The notes below the pieces were generated by a model. The model searched no databases and was not told where the DNA came from. It worked only from the letters and a program-made list of their open reading frames with translations. Shown piece by piece: positions 8,262 through 16,447 of a DNA stretch of 64,000 nt (position 1 is its first letter; each line of letters begins with the position of its first letter). The position numbers and the translations under genes were made by a program. This DNA is from Chryseobacterium edaphi (GTDB lineage Bacteria > Bacteroidota > Bacteroidia > Flavobacteriales > Weeksellaceae), in NCBI RefSeq assembly GCF_025628985.1, contig NZ_JAOTEM010000005.1, positions 124,001 to 188,000 on the forward strand, read 5' to 3'.

Positions 8262-9800
8262 ATGAAAAATACCATCGCACTTTTTGATTTTTCAAAAAAG
8301 ATCAACTACAAAAACGAACTGCTTGCAGGGTTTACGGTTGCAATGACTATGATTCCGGAGTCGCTATCTTTTGCAATTCTCGCAGGGTTATCACCATTGA
8401 CGGGATTATATGCTGCTTTTATGATGGGATTGGTTACTGCGATTTTGGGCGGGCGTCCCGGAATGGTTTCCGGTGGGGCAGGAGCAACAATCGTAGTTTT
8501 GATCGCATTAATAAAAACTCATGGTGTAGAATATCTTTTTGCAACCGTTGTTCTCGCAGGTGTTTTTCAATTGTTAGTTGGTATTTTTAAGCTCGGAAAA
8601 TTCGTGAGACTTATTCCTCAACCTGTAATGTATGGCTTTCTGAATGGTTTGGCAGTCATTATTTTTATGGCGCAAGTCGAACAATTTAAAATTATGGATG
8701 CAAATGGAGTTGTCGGCTGGTTGCAAGGAACATCCTTATATATAATGTTGGGTTTAACAGCATTAACTATTGCAATTGTTTATTTTTTTCCAAAAATAAC
8801 AAAAGTGATCCCAGCTTCTTTGGTAGCAATCTTAATCGTTTTTGGAATTGTTTTAGGATTTAGAATTAATACAAAAACTGTTGCAGACATCGCTCACATT
8901 AGCGGAAGTCTGCCCAATTTTCATATTCCGGACATTCCTTTTTCTCTGGAAACTTTACAGATTATTTTTCCTTATGCGATGATTATGGCAGGAGTTGGTT
9001 TGATTGAATCTCTTTTAACTTTATCAATGGTAGATGAAATCACAAACTCAAAAGGAAATACCAACAAAGAATCCGTAGCACAGGGAATTGCTAATATGAC
9101 AAATGGTTTTTTCGGCGGAATGGGTGGTTGTGCGATGGTTGCGCAGACTTTGGTAAATTTAAATGCGGGTTCGAGAGCCAGACTTTCAGGAATAATTGCA
9201 TCAATTACCATTTTGATAATCATTCTGGTGGGTGCTCCTTTTATTGAAAGAATTCCGATGGCAGCATTAATTGGTGTGATGATGATGGTGGCGATCAGTA
9301 CCTTTCAGTGGGTTTCAATAAGAATTGTCAACAAAATGCCAAAATCTGATATTTTTGTCGGAATGATAGTGGCTTTAATTACCATTGTTTTACATAATTT
9401 AGCTTTAGCGGTTTTGGTGGGAGTCATCATTTCAGCATTGGTTTTTGCCTGGGATAATGCGAAAAGAATCCGTGCAAGAAAACATGTTGACGAAAACGGA
9501 ATTAAGCATTACGAAATTTCCGGACCTTTATTTTTCGGTTCTGTCACAGCTTTTACAGAAAAATTTGATCCTGAAAACGATCCCGAACAAGTAGTCATAG
9601 ATTTTAAAGAAAGCCGAATTGTCGATATGAGTGCTATCGATGCCTTGGATAAATTGTCCAAAAAATATAATGAACTGAATAAAAAACTTCATTTAAAACA
9701 TTTGAGTGAAGATTCTATAAAACTATTGAAAAACGCCGAAGCAGTTATTGAAGTCAATATTCAGGATGATCCGACGTACAAGGTGATGCCTGAGAAGTAG
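8262..9800 (+). CDS. SulP family inorganic anion transporter with STAS domain
   Basis: At 512 residues this has the normal length for bacterial SulP permeases. The first 400 residues are strongly hydrophobic, with 12-14 membrane segments, and the family signature MIPESLSFAILAG with SPLTGLYAAF lies at about residues 30-53. The C-terminal 95 residues form a cytoplasmic STAS domain with the VDMSAIDAL motif. SulP proteins move sulfate, bicarbonate or dicarboxylates by symport or exchange; the substrate cannot be told from sequence. It stands alone, with its own promoter 5' and a repeat-rich gap 3'; no sulfate assimilation or carbonic anhydrase genes are adjacent. Confidence 0.92.
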   Translation: MKNTIALFDFSKKINYKNELLAGFTVAMTMIPESLSFAILAGLSPLTGLYAAFMMGLVTAILGGRPGMVSGGAGATIVVLIALIKTHGVEYLFATVVLAGVFQLLVGIFKLGKFVRLIPQPVMYGFLNGLAVIIFMAQVEQFKIMDANGVVGWLQGTSLYIMLGLTALTIAIVYFFPKITKVIPASLVAILIVFGIVLGFRINTKTVADIAHISGSLPNFHIPDIPFSLETLQIIFPYAMIMAGVGLIESLLTLSMVDEITNSKGNTNKESVAQGIANMTNGFFGGMGGCAMVAQTLVNLNAGSRARLSGIIASITILIIILVGAPFIERIPMAALIGVMMMVAISTFQWVSIRIVNKMPKSDIFVGMIVALITIVLHNLALAVLVGVIISALVFAWDNAKRIRARKHVDENGIKHYEISGPLFFGSVTAFTEKFDPENDPEQVVIDFKESRIVDMSAIDALDKLSKKYNELNKKLHLKHLSEDSIKLLKNAEAVIEVNIQDDPTYKVMPEK

Positions 9801-10211
9801 GTTGGGAGGGTTTTAGGGTTTGAGAGTTGGAGTGTTTTAGAGTTGATTGAGACCTTGTAGTCCCGAAGGAACGATTTAGAAAAGAATGTATAAATGTGAT
9901 TATAAATATGATTAAAAAAAATCTGAGCAATTCACAACATTCTCAAGAAAAATTCACCATTTACGATTAACAATTCATCTTAAAAACTCAAACAAGACAA
10001 AATAAAATTTACAGCCCTATCATTAAAAATATTTAAGCAAACTTCTGATATTATTAAACTCTTAAATAATCTTAAAAAAAATACAGATTAAAAGAAAAAT
10101 TTTATCTTTGGGTAGAATTGAAATTCAAACACAATTGATTTAAAAAAAAGATATGAATCATTTAAAAATCTTTTTCAATAAAAGCTAAATAAAATTTTTA
10201 ACTAAACCATT
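9801..10211. other. intergenic stretch with repeat remnants and a promoter
   Basis: It holds G/T-rich sequence at 9801-9850, the words TTGTAGTCCCGAAGGAACG at 9857-9875 (a dispersed-repeat-like motif), a remnant of the ATTCACCATT repeat family near 9951-9983, and a promoter box at 10103-10110. No gene is seen. Confidence 0.5.
10103..10110 (+). promoter_or_regulatory. candidate -7 box of the Ter cluster
   Basis: TATCTTTG matches TAnnTTTG exactly. It lies about 100 bases before the first gene of the Ter cluster. The -33 element is not obvious. Confidence 0.5.
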
Positions 10212-10886
10212 TTGAAAACAGATATTGATATCCAAAACCACGCTCATTTTTCTTTTGATTTGTGGCTTACCCTGATAAAATCTCATCCAGAATTTAAAGC
10301 AAAAAGAGTTGAGCTGTTCTCCTCATTTTTTGAAGTCAATAAACCGATTGAGGAAGTTGCGAAAGTCGTAAAATATTATGATGATCTTTGTAATTCCATT
10401 AATGAAGTAATCGGTGGAAATGTAGATACTTTCGAGATTTATTTATTGATTTTAAATTCTTTAGATGTAGATTTTAAACAATTAAACAAAGAAAAATTAA
10501 ATGAGTTTTACCAAAAAAGCGAAGATTTATTTTTAGAATATAAACCTGTTGTCATTTTCGAAAATTTGCATCAGTTTTTTGATGAAATTAAAAATCAGGG
10601 AAAGACCATTAATATTCTTAGCAACACAGGGTTTATCAAGGGAACAACCATGAGAAAATTCCTGATCCACGAAAATCTAGATCAGTATATTGATTTCCAT
10701 ATTTACTCTGATGAACTGAAAATTTCTAAACCGAATCCGCTTGTTTTTCAGGAGGTTAAAAATTTAATTAAAAATCAGGATTTAAAAATGAACCAGATTT
10801 TGCATATTGGTGATAATCCGATTGCTGATTACAAAGGTGCAAAAGATTTTGGATTCAACGCACATTTACTAAAACACACAACATAA
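10212..10886 (+). CDS. HAD family hydrolase of the Ter cluster
   Basis: The 224-residue protein starts at TTG, the best available start because motif I follows within 16 residues. HAD motifs are in order: FDLWLTL (nucleophile Asp16), ILSNTG (about 138), KPNP (about 176) and GDNPIADYKGA (about 203). The usual second Asp of motif I is a Trp (DLW in place of DLD), so general acid/base catalysis may be altered. A phosphatase-type role on a nucleotide or phosphosugar is expected. It lies 1 base before the phosphoribosyltransferase-like gene, and such pairs are typical of Ter stress clusters, where they are proposed to process a nucleotide-like metabolite. Confidence 0.85.
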   Translation: MKTDIDIQNHAHFSFDLWLTLIKSHPEFKAKRVELFSSFFEVNKPIEEVAKVVKYYDDLCNSINEVIGGNVDTFEIYLLILNSLDVDFKQLNKEKLNEFYQKSEDLFLEYKPVVIFENLHQFFDEIKNQGKTINILSNTGFIKGTTMRKFLIHENLDQYIDFHIYSDELKISKPNPLVFQEVKNLIKNQDLKMNQILHIGDNPIADYKGAKDFGFNAHLLKHTT

Positions 10887-10887
10887 T

Positions 10888-11712
10888 ATGAACAAAAGGT
10901 ACAGCTTGCACCACATTCATTCGGCAGATGAATTTACATTTTCGCCTGCTGAATACAGCTATTTCAAGTACGGCGATAAGTCGTATGCAGAGAAATTTGC
11001 CAAAGAATTATTCGAAGGATTTATTGCTCAACATGGCGAAATTCTAAATACAGATAAAGAAATTCTCGTATTGCCAAGTCCGTATATGGCAATTCCGACG
11101 GCTTCTAATTTTTTATGTTTTTACTTCAAAAAACAACTTGATTTTTATCTTTTCCAAAAAGGAAAAAAGTCGAGTATTTTATCAAAAATAAATAGAAATC
11201 ACACTTACACAACAGATTATGGAAATCTAAGTTTTGAAGATCGTAAGAATCTGATTGCCAATGATACTTATTATCTTGATAAAGATTTTCTTAGAGGAAA
11301 ACTTTGTATTTTTATAGACGATATCAAAATCACGGGAAGTCACGAATTTACAGTGAATAAAATCCTGAATGAATTTGATGTACAGGCAGATTTTCTATTC
11401 ATGTATTACGCTGAATTAATGAATTTTGAACTAGATCCTAAGATTGAAAACTATTTCAATTACTACGCTGTAAAAAATGTAGAACACGTTACAGAAGTAA
11501 TGCTGAAGCCGAGTTTCCAGTTTAATACAAGGATTGTAAAATATATTTTGGGCTTAGAATCAAGTAATTTTGATTATCTTACGTCTAAAATAAAAAAAGA
11601 GCAGATGGATCATCTTCTCGAGTTGGCAATTAGCAACAATTATCATTTGATCAAAGAATACGAAACTAATATAAACACTTTAACACAAACAGAACTTAAT
11701 TATGGCTATTAA
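10888..11712 (+). CDS. phosphoribosyltransferase-like protein of the Ter cluster
   Basis: The 274-residue protein contains a PRPP-binding loop type signature, FIDDIKITGSHE at about residues 142-153 (compare the family pattern of two acidic residues followed by TG). An upstream VLPSPYMAIPTASNF block is at about residue 55. This matches the PRTase-like proteins of Ter (tellurium/chemical stress) clusters. The product is cytoplasmic, with no signal peptide. It starts 1 base after the HAD gene, and its end overlaps terD by 11 bases, so the three are one operon. The substrate is unknown; transfer of phosphoribose to a base-like compound is inferred from the family. Confidence 0.8.
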   Translation: MNKRYSLHHIHSADEFTFSPAEYSYFKYGDKSYAEKFAKELFEGFIAQHGEILNTDKEILVLPSPYMAIPTASNFLCFYFKKQLDFYLFQKGKKSSILSKINRNHTYTTDYGNLSFEDRKNLIANDTYYLDKDFLRGKLCIFIDDIKITGSHEFTVNKILNEFDVQADFLFMYYAELMNFELDPKIENYFNYYAVKNVEHVTEVMLKPSFQFNTRIVKYILGLESSNFDYLTSKIKKEQMDHLLELAISNNYHLIKEYETNINTLTQTELNYGY

Positions 11713-12256
11713 CTTACAGAAAGGACAAAGAGAAAATATAAACGCTCCCAAATTTACAATCGGTTTAGGATGGGACATCAACAATACATCAACTGGCGGA
11801 GCATTTGATTTAGACGCCTCTTTATTCCTATTGGATGACAACAAAAAACTGGTTTCAGACAATCATTTTATTTTTTATAACAACCTTGAATCTCCTGACA
11901 AAGCGGTAATTCATTCTGGTGACAATTTAACAGGTGACGGAGATGGTGATGATGAGCAGATCAAAATTGATTTGACTAAAATTGATGCTGCAGTAAAAGA
12001 AATTACAGTTGTTGTAACCATTCACGATGCAGACGCAAGAAGACAAAACTTTGGACAGGTTAGAAATTCTTTCATCAGAATTTTTAATACAGATACCAAC
12101 GAGGAAATTTTAAAATACGAATTAGACGAAGATTTCTCTATCGAGACTGCAGTAGAATTCGGAAGAATATACAACAGAAACGGAGAATGGAAATTCGAAG
12201 CGGTAGGTGCTGGTCAGAGAGACGGTCTTGAGAAATTTGTATCAATGTATCAATAA
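11702..12256 (+). CDS. terD: TerD family protein, first copy
   Basis: The 184-residue protein has the hallmark TerD features: start MAINLQKGQR, DLDAS at 36-40, and the acidic calcium-binding run SGDNLTGDGDGDD at 72-84. TerD proteins are cytoplasmic calcium-binding proteins linked to tellurite, phage and chemical-stress resistance. Here it overlaps the PRTase-like gene by 11 bases and is followed by telA after 6 bases, so translation is probably coupled. A second TerD lies 2.3 kb downstream in the same cluster. Assignment to the family is firm; its exact role in this organism is not known. Confidence 0.93.
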   Translation: MAINLQKGQRENINAPKFTIGLGWDINNTSTGGAFDLDASLFLLDDNKKLVSDNHFIFYNNLESPDKAVIHSGDNLTGDGDGDDEQIKIDLTKIDAAVKEITVVVTIHDADARRQNFGQVRNSFIRIFNTDTNEEILKYELDEDFSIETAVEFGRIYNRNGEWKFEAVGAGQRDGLEKFVSMYQ

Positions 12257-12262
12257 TCAATT

Positions 12263-13438
12263 ATGGACAATCAAGATAATCAAAATATAGATCCGCTTCA
12301 GTCGATCGAGCCTTTGAAAACATTTGAACCGACGCCAATACCACCGACGCAACCTGCACAGCCAACACAAAATTCGGCTCCTGCAGTTTTAGTTGACAGA
12401 GACGGGAATGTGAATTTAAGTCAGATTCAGGATGCAGAGCGTCACAAATTTGAATTGTTGGCGAATGCAATTGATGAATCAAATCCTGGTTCTATCGTAA
12501 ATTTTGGTTCAGATTTGCAGAAAACTTTAGCGAATCAGAGTGACAGTTTCTTAGGAAACGTTCGAAGATCAAATTCTGGTGAAGTTGGAGAGTTGATCAA
12601 TAATTTATTGATTGAATTAAATTATGTTGATGTTGACGAAATCAACGGAAGCAAAGTAAAAGGTTTTCTGAGCAGACTTCCTTTCATGAAAAAGATGATG
12701 ACTCAGGTAGATAATCTTTTTGCGAAATATGATAAAATTACCAGCAATATCGACCAGATTTCTCATAAAGTAAATGCAGGAATCATTACTTCTACAAAAG
12801 ATAACGCCGTTTTACAGACCATTTTCGACAGCAATGTGAATTCTATCAAAGCAATTGAAGAATTGGTGATTGCCGGAAATCTGAGAATGGAAAAAGCTGC
12901 TGTAGAATTGGCCAACATGGAAACCAATGTTCAGAATTTTGCTGATTATCAGATTGCTGACAAAAGAGATTTCATCAACAGATTAGACAGAAGATTAGCT
13001 GATTTAAAAGTGGTGCGTTTAATTATGATGCAGTCGCTTCCACAGATCAGATTGGTTCAGAATAATAACGTTTCGATTGCTGAAAAAGCACAGACAATTT
13101 TGACTACAACTTTACCTGTTTGGAAAAATCAGCTTTCTTTGGCAGTTGCGATGCATAGACAGCAGCAAAATATCGAAGTTCAGCAGAAAGTATCTTCTAC
13201 AACGGAGGAAATTTTGAGAAAAAATGCAGAACGATTGGGTCAGAATTCAATCAATGTAGCGAAAGCCAACGAGCAGACGATTGTTTCGGCTGAAACATTA
13301 AAAGAGACGACTGCAATGTTGATCAATACGTTGAATGAAGTAAAACAGATTCAAAAACAAGGTACAGAAAGCAGAAGAAAACTGGATCAGGATCTGCAGA
13401 CTTTAGAATCAGAATTAAAAGCAAATATCAGAGGGTAA
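12263..13438 (+). CDS. telA: TelA-like toxic anion resistance protein
   Basis: This 391-residue soluble, mostly alpha-helical protein covers the toxic anion resistance family (TelA/KlaA, Pfam TelA). A Pro/Thr/Gln-rich N-terminal tail (about 1-45) is followed by the helical core, including DSFLGNVRRSNSGEVGELIN at about 94-113 and a FLSRLPFMKKM segment, with long coiled coils towards the end. It follows terD by 6 bases. TelA proteins are tied to tellurite and peptide-antibiotic tolerance and usually co-occur with TerD and TerC; the biochemical role is unresolved. Confidence 0.9.
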   Translation: MDNQDNQNIDPLQSIEPLKTFEPTPIPPTQPAQPTQNSAPAVLVDRDGNVNLSQIQDAERHKFELLANAIDESNPGSIVNFGSDLQKTLANQSDSFLGNVRRSNSGEVGELINNLLIELNYVDVDEINGSKVKGFLSRLPFMKKMMTQVDNLFAKYDKITSNIDQISHKVNAGIITSTKDNAVLQTIFDSNVNSIKAIEELVIAGNLRMEKAAVELANMETNVQNFADYQIADKRDFINRLDRRLADLKVVRLIMMQSLPQIRLVQNNNVSIAEKAQTILTTTLPVWKNQLSLAVAMHRQQQNIEVQQKVSSTTEEILRKNAERLGQNSINVAKANEQTIVSAETLKETTAMLINTLNEVKQIQKQGTESRRKLDQDLQTLESELKANIRG

Positions 13439-13453
13439 AAATAGGTTGAAAGC

Positions 13454-14398
13454 GTGAATGATGAGGTTGCAATCATAATGTCTCAAAGCAGAAGAAGATT
13501 AACAAAGCTTAAACTTCTCTCTAATTTCTTTGAAAATATTGAAGTTATATCGGTTTATATCAAAACGGATATTATTCATAAATTATTCGAAGAAAACAAG
13601 ACTTTAGATTACAATAAATTAGAGCTTTTTCATTTGCAATATACTGACAGTCTGATAGAACTGCTCACGAAGATCAAAAAGAAAAAGGAAAATGATCTTT
13701 TAGCAGTGATTAATGAAATCAACATCAATAATCAGTATATTGACAATTTCGAAGAGAAAAAAATAGATAACTTCGAAACAGACCGAAAATTCTACAGCGG
13801 AGTTTTTTCTGAGCATTTAAGAAAACTGTATAAAGATCTCACCGAAGATAAATTTACGCTGAATTGGAATAACGTTTTATATTTTCATAAAAAATATGCC
13901 GTAGAATTCTACAGATCGGGCGCTGATGAAACAAAGCTGAAATTAGGTAACGTCCCTTCTTATCAATATCAGGATTATTCTATTGAGAGGAAATTATTAG
14001 GGAAGCTTAATATTCAGCATTTTAAAGTTCATTTCGTTTGTGGCTACAGAATTGGGCGTGATGAATATGAATTGTTCAAGATTTTTCAGTCGAATGAGCA
14101 TTTCATTTTTAATATTGAGGAAAAAAGATTGTATTTAATTGATGACGAATTGTCTTATTTAGATACTTCAGAGAACGAATCGAATCAGGCTTCTGTTATG
14201 AATCAGTTGAAAAGAAGAATTGAAGAGCTCGAGGAAACCATTCATGAAAAGAAAAGAATTCTTCCGGATGGTGTAGATGCTGTTTTAAAAGATTATCTCA
14301 GAAATCTCGAAAGTGTAGATATCATGAGCAAAATATTTGACGTCAACGAAGAAACAAATATCCTTCGTGCGATGCTGAATTTGAACTTAAATAATTAA
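13454..14398 (+). CDS. uncharacterised protein embedded in the Ter cluster
   Basis: A GTG at 13454 opens a 314-residue frame; an ATG at 13478 (MSQSRRRLTK) is an equally good or better start. The protein is charged, without signal peptide or membrane segment. Residues 1-110 are helical, a central part of mixed strands follows (FKVHFVCGYRIGRDEYELF at about 191-209), and residues 240-300 look like a coiled coil (QLKRRIEELEETIHEKKR). I do not recognise a family. It sits 15 bases after telA and before the second terD, so it is probably a functional partner of TelA/TerD. Confidence 0.75.
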   Translation: MNDEVAIIMSQSRRRLTKLKLLSNFFENIEVISVYIKTDIIHKLFEENKTLDYNKLELFHLQYTDSLIELLTKIKKKKENDLLAVINEININNQYIDNFEEKKIDNFETDRKFYSGVFSEHLRKLYKDLTEDKFTLNWNNVLYFHKKYAVEFYRSGADETKLKLGNVPSYQYQDYSIERKLLGKLNIQHFKVHFVCGYRIGRDEYELFKIFQSNEHFIFNIEEKRLYLIDDELSYLDTSENESNQASVMNQLKRRIEELEETIHEKKRILPDGVDAVLKDYLRNLESVDIMSKIFDVNEETNILRAMLNLNLNN

Positions 14399-14478
14399 GA
14401 GAATTAAAAAGAAAAAGAATTTAATATCTATTTTACCTAAAACTTGTGAAAGACCTGTTTTTCTTTGCTGAGTGAAAC

Positions 14479-14545
14479 GCCTTTGCGAACGAAAATTATG
14501 CAGGGGATTTAAAAAAAAACTTTGCGGACTTTGCGTTAAAGAAAT
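14479..14545. repeat. degenerate TTTGCG-type intergenic repeat
   Basis: The words CCTTTGCGAACG and ACTTTGCGGACTTTGCGTTAAA lie between the unknown gene and the second terD. Similar words recur at 25852-26010. This is a low-complexity, dispersed intergenic sequence of unclear function. Confidence 0.5.
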
Positions 14546-14577
14546 AATTAAAAAATAACTAAAACAAAAAATAAATA

Positions 14578-15189
14578 ATGGCAATTAACTTACAAAAAGG
14601 TCAGAGAATAAACCTTACAAAAGAAAACGGAACAACGCTTTCTCAAGCTTGTGTCGGTATCAATTGGGGAGCAATCGAGAAAAAAAGTTTCTTCGGTGGC
14701 GTTTCAAAAGAAGCAGTAGATTTAGATGGAAGCTGTATTTTATATGATGCCCACAAAAATGCAACGGAAGTAATCTATTTTGGGAACCTTAAATCTAAAA
14801 ACGGTTCTGTAAAACACAGCGGAGACGATTTGACAGGGGACGTTGACGGAGATGACGGTCTGGATAACGAAGTAATCACCGTTGATTTTGCTAATTTAGA
14901 TCCTGCTGTAGAGCATGTTGCTTTGGTTTTAAACAGTTATAAAGGTCAGGATTTCGGAACGATTCCTTTTGCATCAATTCGTATTTATGAAGGAACTCCA
15001 ACCAATGTAAGAGAAGTTTTTGCTAAATACGATATTGCCAATGACAAATCTTTCAACGGTCATGTTGCAATGGTAATGGGAGTTTTTTACAAGAGAAACA
15101 ACGAATGGAAATTCAATGCGATCGGAGATCCAACTGCAGACAGAAAATTGGAGCAGACGATTGAAACCGTTAAGCAAAAATATTTGTAA
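14578..15189 (+). CDS. TerD family protein, second copy
   Basis: The 203-residue protein begins with the same ten residues as the first TerD (MAINLQKGQR) and carries DLDGS at 48-52 and an acidic calcium-site run SGDDLTGDVDGDDGLDNE at 81-98. The N-terminal insert with KKSFFGGVSKEA makes it closer to the TerZ/TerX-type relatives than to the first copy. It is cytoplasmic. It is separated from the upstream gene by 179 bases with a repeat, so it may have its own promoter, and is followed by a hairpin before terC. TerD paralogues in one cluster are usual and probably form mixed complexes. Confidence 0.92.
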   Translation: MAINLQKGQRINLTKENGTTLSQACVGINWGAIEKKSFFGGVSKEAVDLDGSCILYDAHKNATEVIYFGNLKSKNGSVKHSGDDLTGDVDGDDGLDNEVITVDFANLDPAVEHVALVLNSYKGQDFGTIPFASIRIYEGTPTNVREVFAKYDIANDKSFNGHVAMVMGVFYKRNNEWKFNAIGDPTADRKLEQTIETVKQKYL

Positions 15190-15241
15190 GATTTAAATAA
15201 AAAAAATGTCTGAAGTTATATAATTTTAGACTCAAAAAATT

Positions 15242-15275
15242 AAGCAATACCTGTATCTTTACAGCTATTGCTTTT
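15242..15275 (+). terminator. strong hairpin between terD copy 2 and terC
   Basis: AAGCAATACCTGTA and TACAGCTATTGCTT form a 14-bp stem with one mismatch and a TCTT loop, followed by a short T-rich tail. It can act as a terminator or as a read-through control before terC. Confidence 0.7.
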
Positions 15276-15300
15276 ATCATATAACACATATTAATATAAA

Positions 15301-16338
15301 GTGGAACAACATAATATTTTAGATTTACACCCTGGTTTGGTTTGGGGATTTGCGGTAACAGTAGTTATCATGCTGCTCTTAGACTTAGGAGTTTTCAATA
15401 AAAAAAGCCATGAAGTTTCTTCTAAAGAAGCAACGATCTGGTCGGTTGTCTGGATTTCCCTTTCAATGATCTTTTCCGGCGTTGTATATTGGGTTTTCAA
15501 TAGCGATGGAAGTTCCGGAAGTCATGCTTTAGCAGTTGAGAAATTCACACAGTATCAAGCAGCTTATTGGATCGAGAAAGCACTTTCTGTGGATAATTTA
15601 TTTGTATTTATCCTGGTTTTTGGATTCTTTAAAGTTCCTAAATTCCTTCACCATAAAGTTTTGTTCTGGGGAATTATCGGAGCTTTGATTTTTAGAGCGA
15701 TCTTTATTTTTGCAGGAGTTGAATTGATTGATTTGACGTACTTACCAGAAATGAACGTATTTGGTCATCCTGTAAGAATCAACGTAGTGATGACGCTTTT
15801 TGGATTGTTCCTAATCTATGCAGGAATCAAATCTTGGGGCGACGACGGCGATGATGATAACGAAAATTACGGTGATACAGCAGGAGCAAAACTGATCAAA
15901 AGTTTCTGGAAAGTTTCCGATAACTATGTTGGGGACAAGTTCTTTACCGTACAAAACGGAATCAAAATGGCAACACCGCTATTGGTTGTAGTTGCAGTTA
16001 TTGAATTTACTGATGTATTGTTTGCAGTAGATTCTATTCCGGCGATTTTTGCAATTTCAAATGACCCTTTTATCCTTTATACATCGAATATTTTTGCGAT
16101 TTTAGGATTGAGATCATTGTATTTCTTGCTGGCAAATTTCATTCATATGTTTAGCAAACTTCCTTATGGTTTGGCAATTATTTTAGCTTTTATCGGTGTT
16201 AAAATGTTGATTGCACCGTGGTATCATATCTCATCACCGGTTTCGTTAGGAATTGTAGGTGGAGTTTTGGTCATCTCGGTTCTGCTTTCAATTATTTTTC
16301 CTGATAAAAAAGAAGAAGAAAAAGAAACAATAGAGTAA
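15301..16338 (+). CDS. terC: TerC family integral membrane protein
   Basis: This 345-residue protein starts at GTG and has eight or nine membrane segments. The family signatures with buried acidic residues are present: EKALSVDNLFVF (about 93-104) and FTDVLFAVDSIPAIF (about 236-250). A charged loop (GDDGDDDNENYGD, about 179-191) lies in the middle. TerC proteins act in metal ion export, notably manganese, to protect exported metalloproteins, and in tellurite resistance. It is the membrane component of this Ter cluster, behind a hairpin at 15242-15275 and before a strong terminator. Confidence 0.93.
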   Translation: MEQHNILDLHPGLVWGFAVTVVIMLLLDLGVFNKKSHEVSSKEATIWSVVWISLSMIFSGVVYWVFNSDGSSGSHALAVEKFTQYQAAYWIEKALSVDNLFVFILVFGFFKVPKFLHHKVLFWGIIGALIFRAIFIFAGVELIDLTYLPEMNVFGHPVRINVVMTLFGLFLIYAGIKSWGDDGDDDNENYGDTAGAKLIKSFWKVSDNYVGDKFFTVQNGIKMATPLLVVVAVIEFTDVLFAVDSIPAIFAISNDPFILYTSNIFAILGLRSLYFLLANFIHMFSKLPYGLAIILAFIGVKMLIAPWYHISSPVSLGIVGGVLVISVLLSIIFPDKKEEEKETIE

Positions 16339-16346
16339 TAAATTAC

Positions 16347-16379
16347 AAAAGGCTTTACAATTTGTAAAGCCTTTTTTTA
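16347..16379 (+). terminator. terminator of the Ter cluster
   Basis: GGCTTTACAA / TTGTAAAGCC, a 10-bp stem, is followed by seven T residues, 9 bases after the terC stop. Confidence 0.9.
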
Positions 16380-16406
16380 TATTCAAATCTTAGAGTTGTT
16401 ATTGAA

Positions 16407-16447
16407 CAATTCACCATTCACTTGCGAAGCAAAATTCACTATTCACC
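16407..16447. repeat. dispersed repeat, ATTCACCATTCACTTGCGAAGC family, copy 1
   Basis: The sequence ATTCACCATTCACTTGCG followed by AAGCAAAATTCACTATTCAC occurs here and, with few changes, at 30192-30226; a remnant lies near 9951. It is intergenic in all cases. Confidence 0.65.

Noticed and set aside
9801..9880. Small RNA or gene downstream of SulP
   Set aside because: G/T-rich text with a repeat-like word, no open frame or clear promoter-terminator pair.
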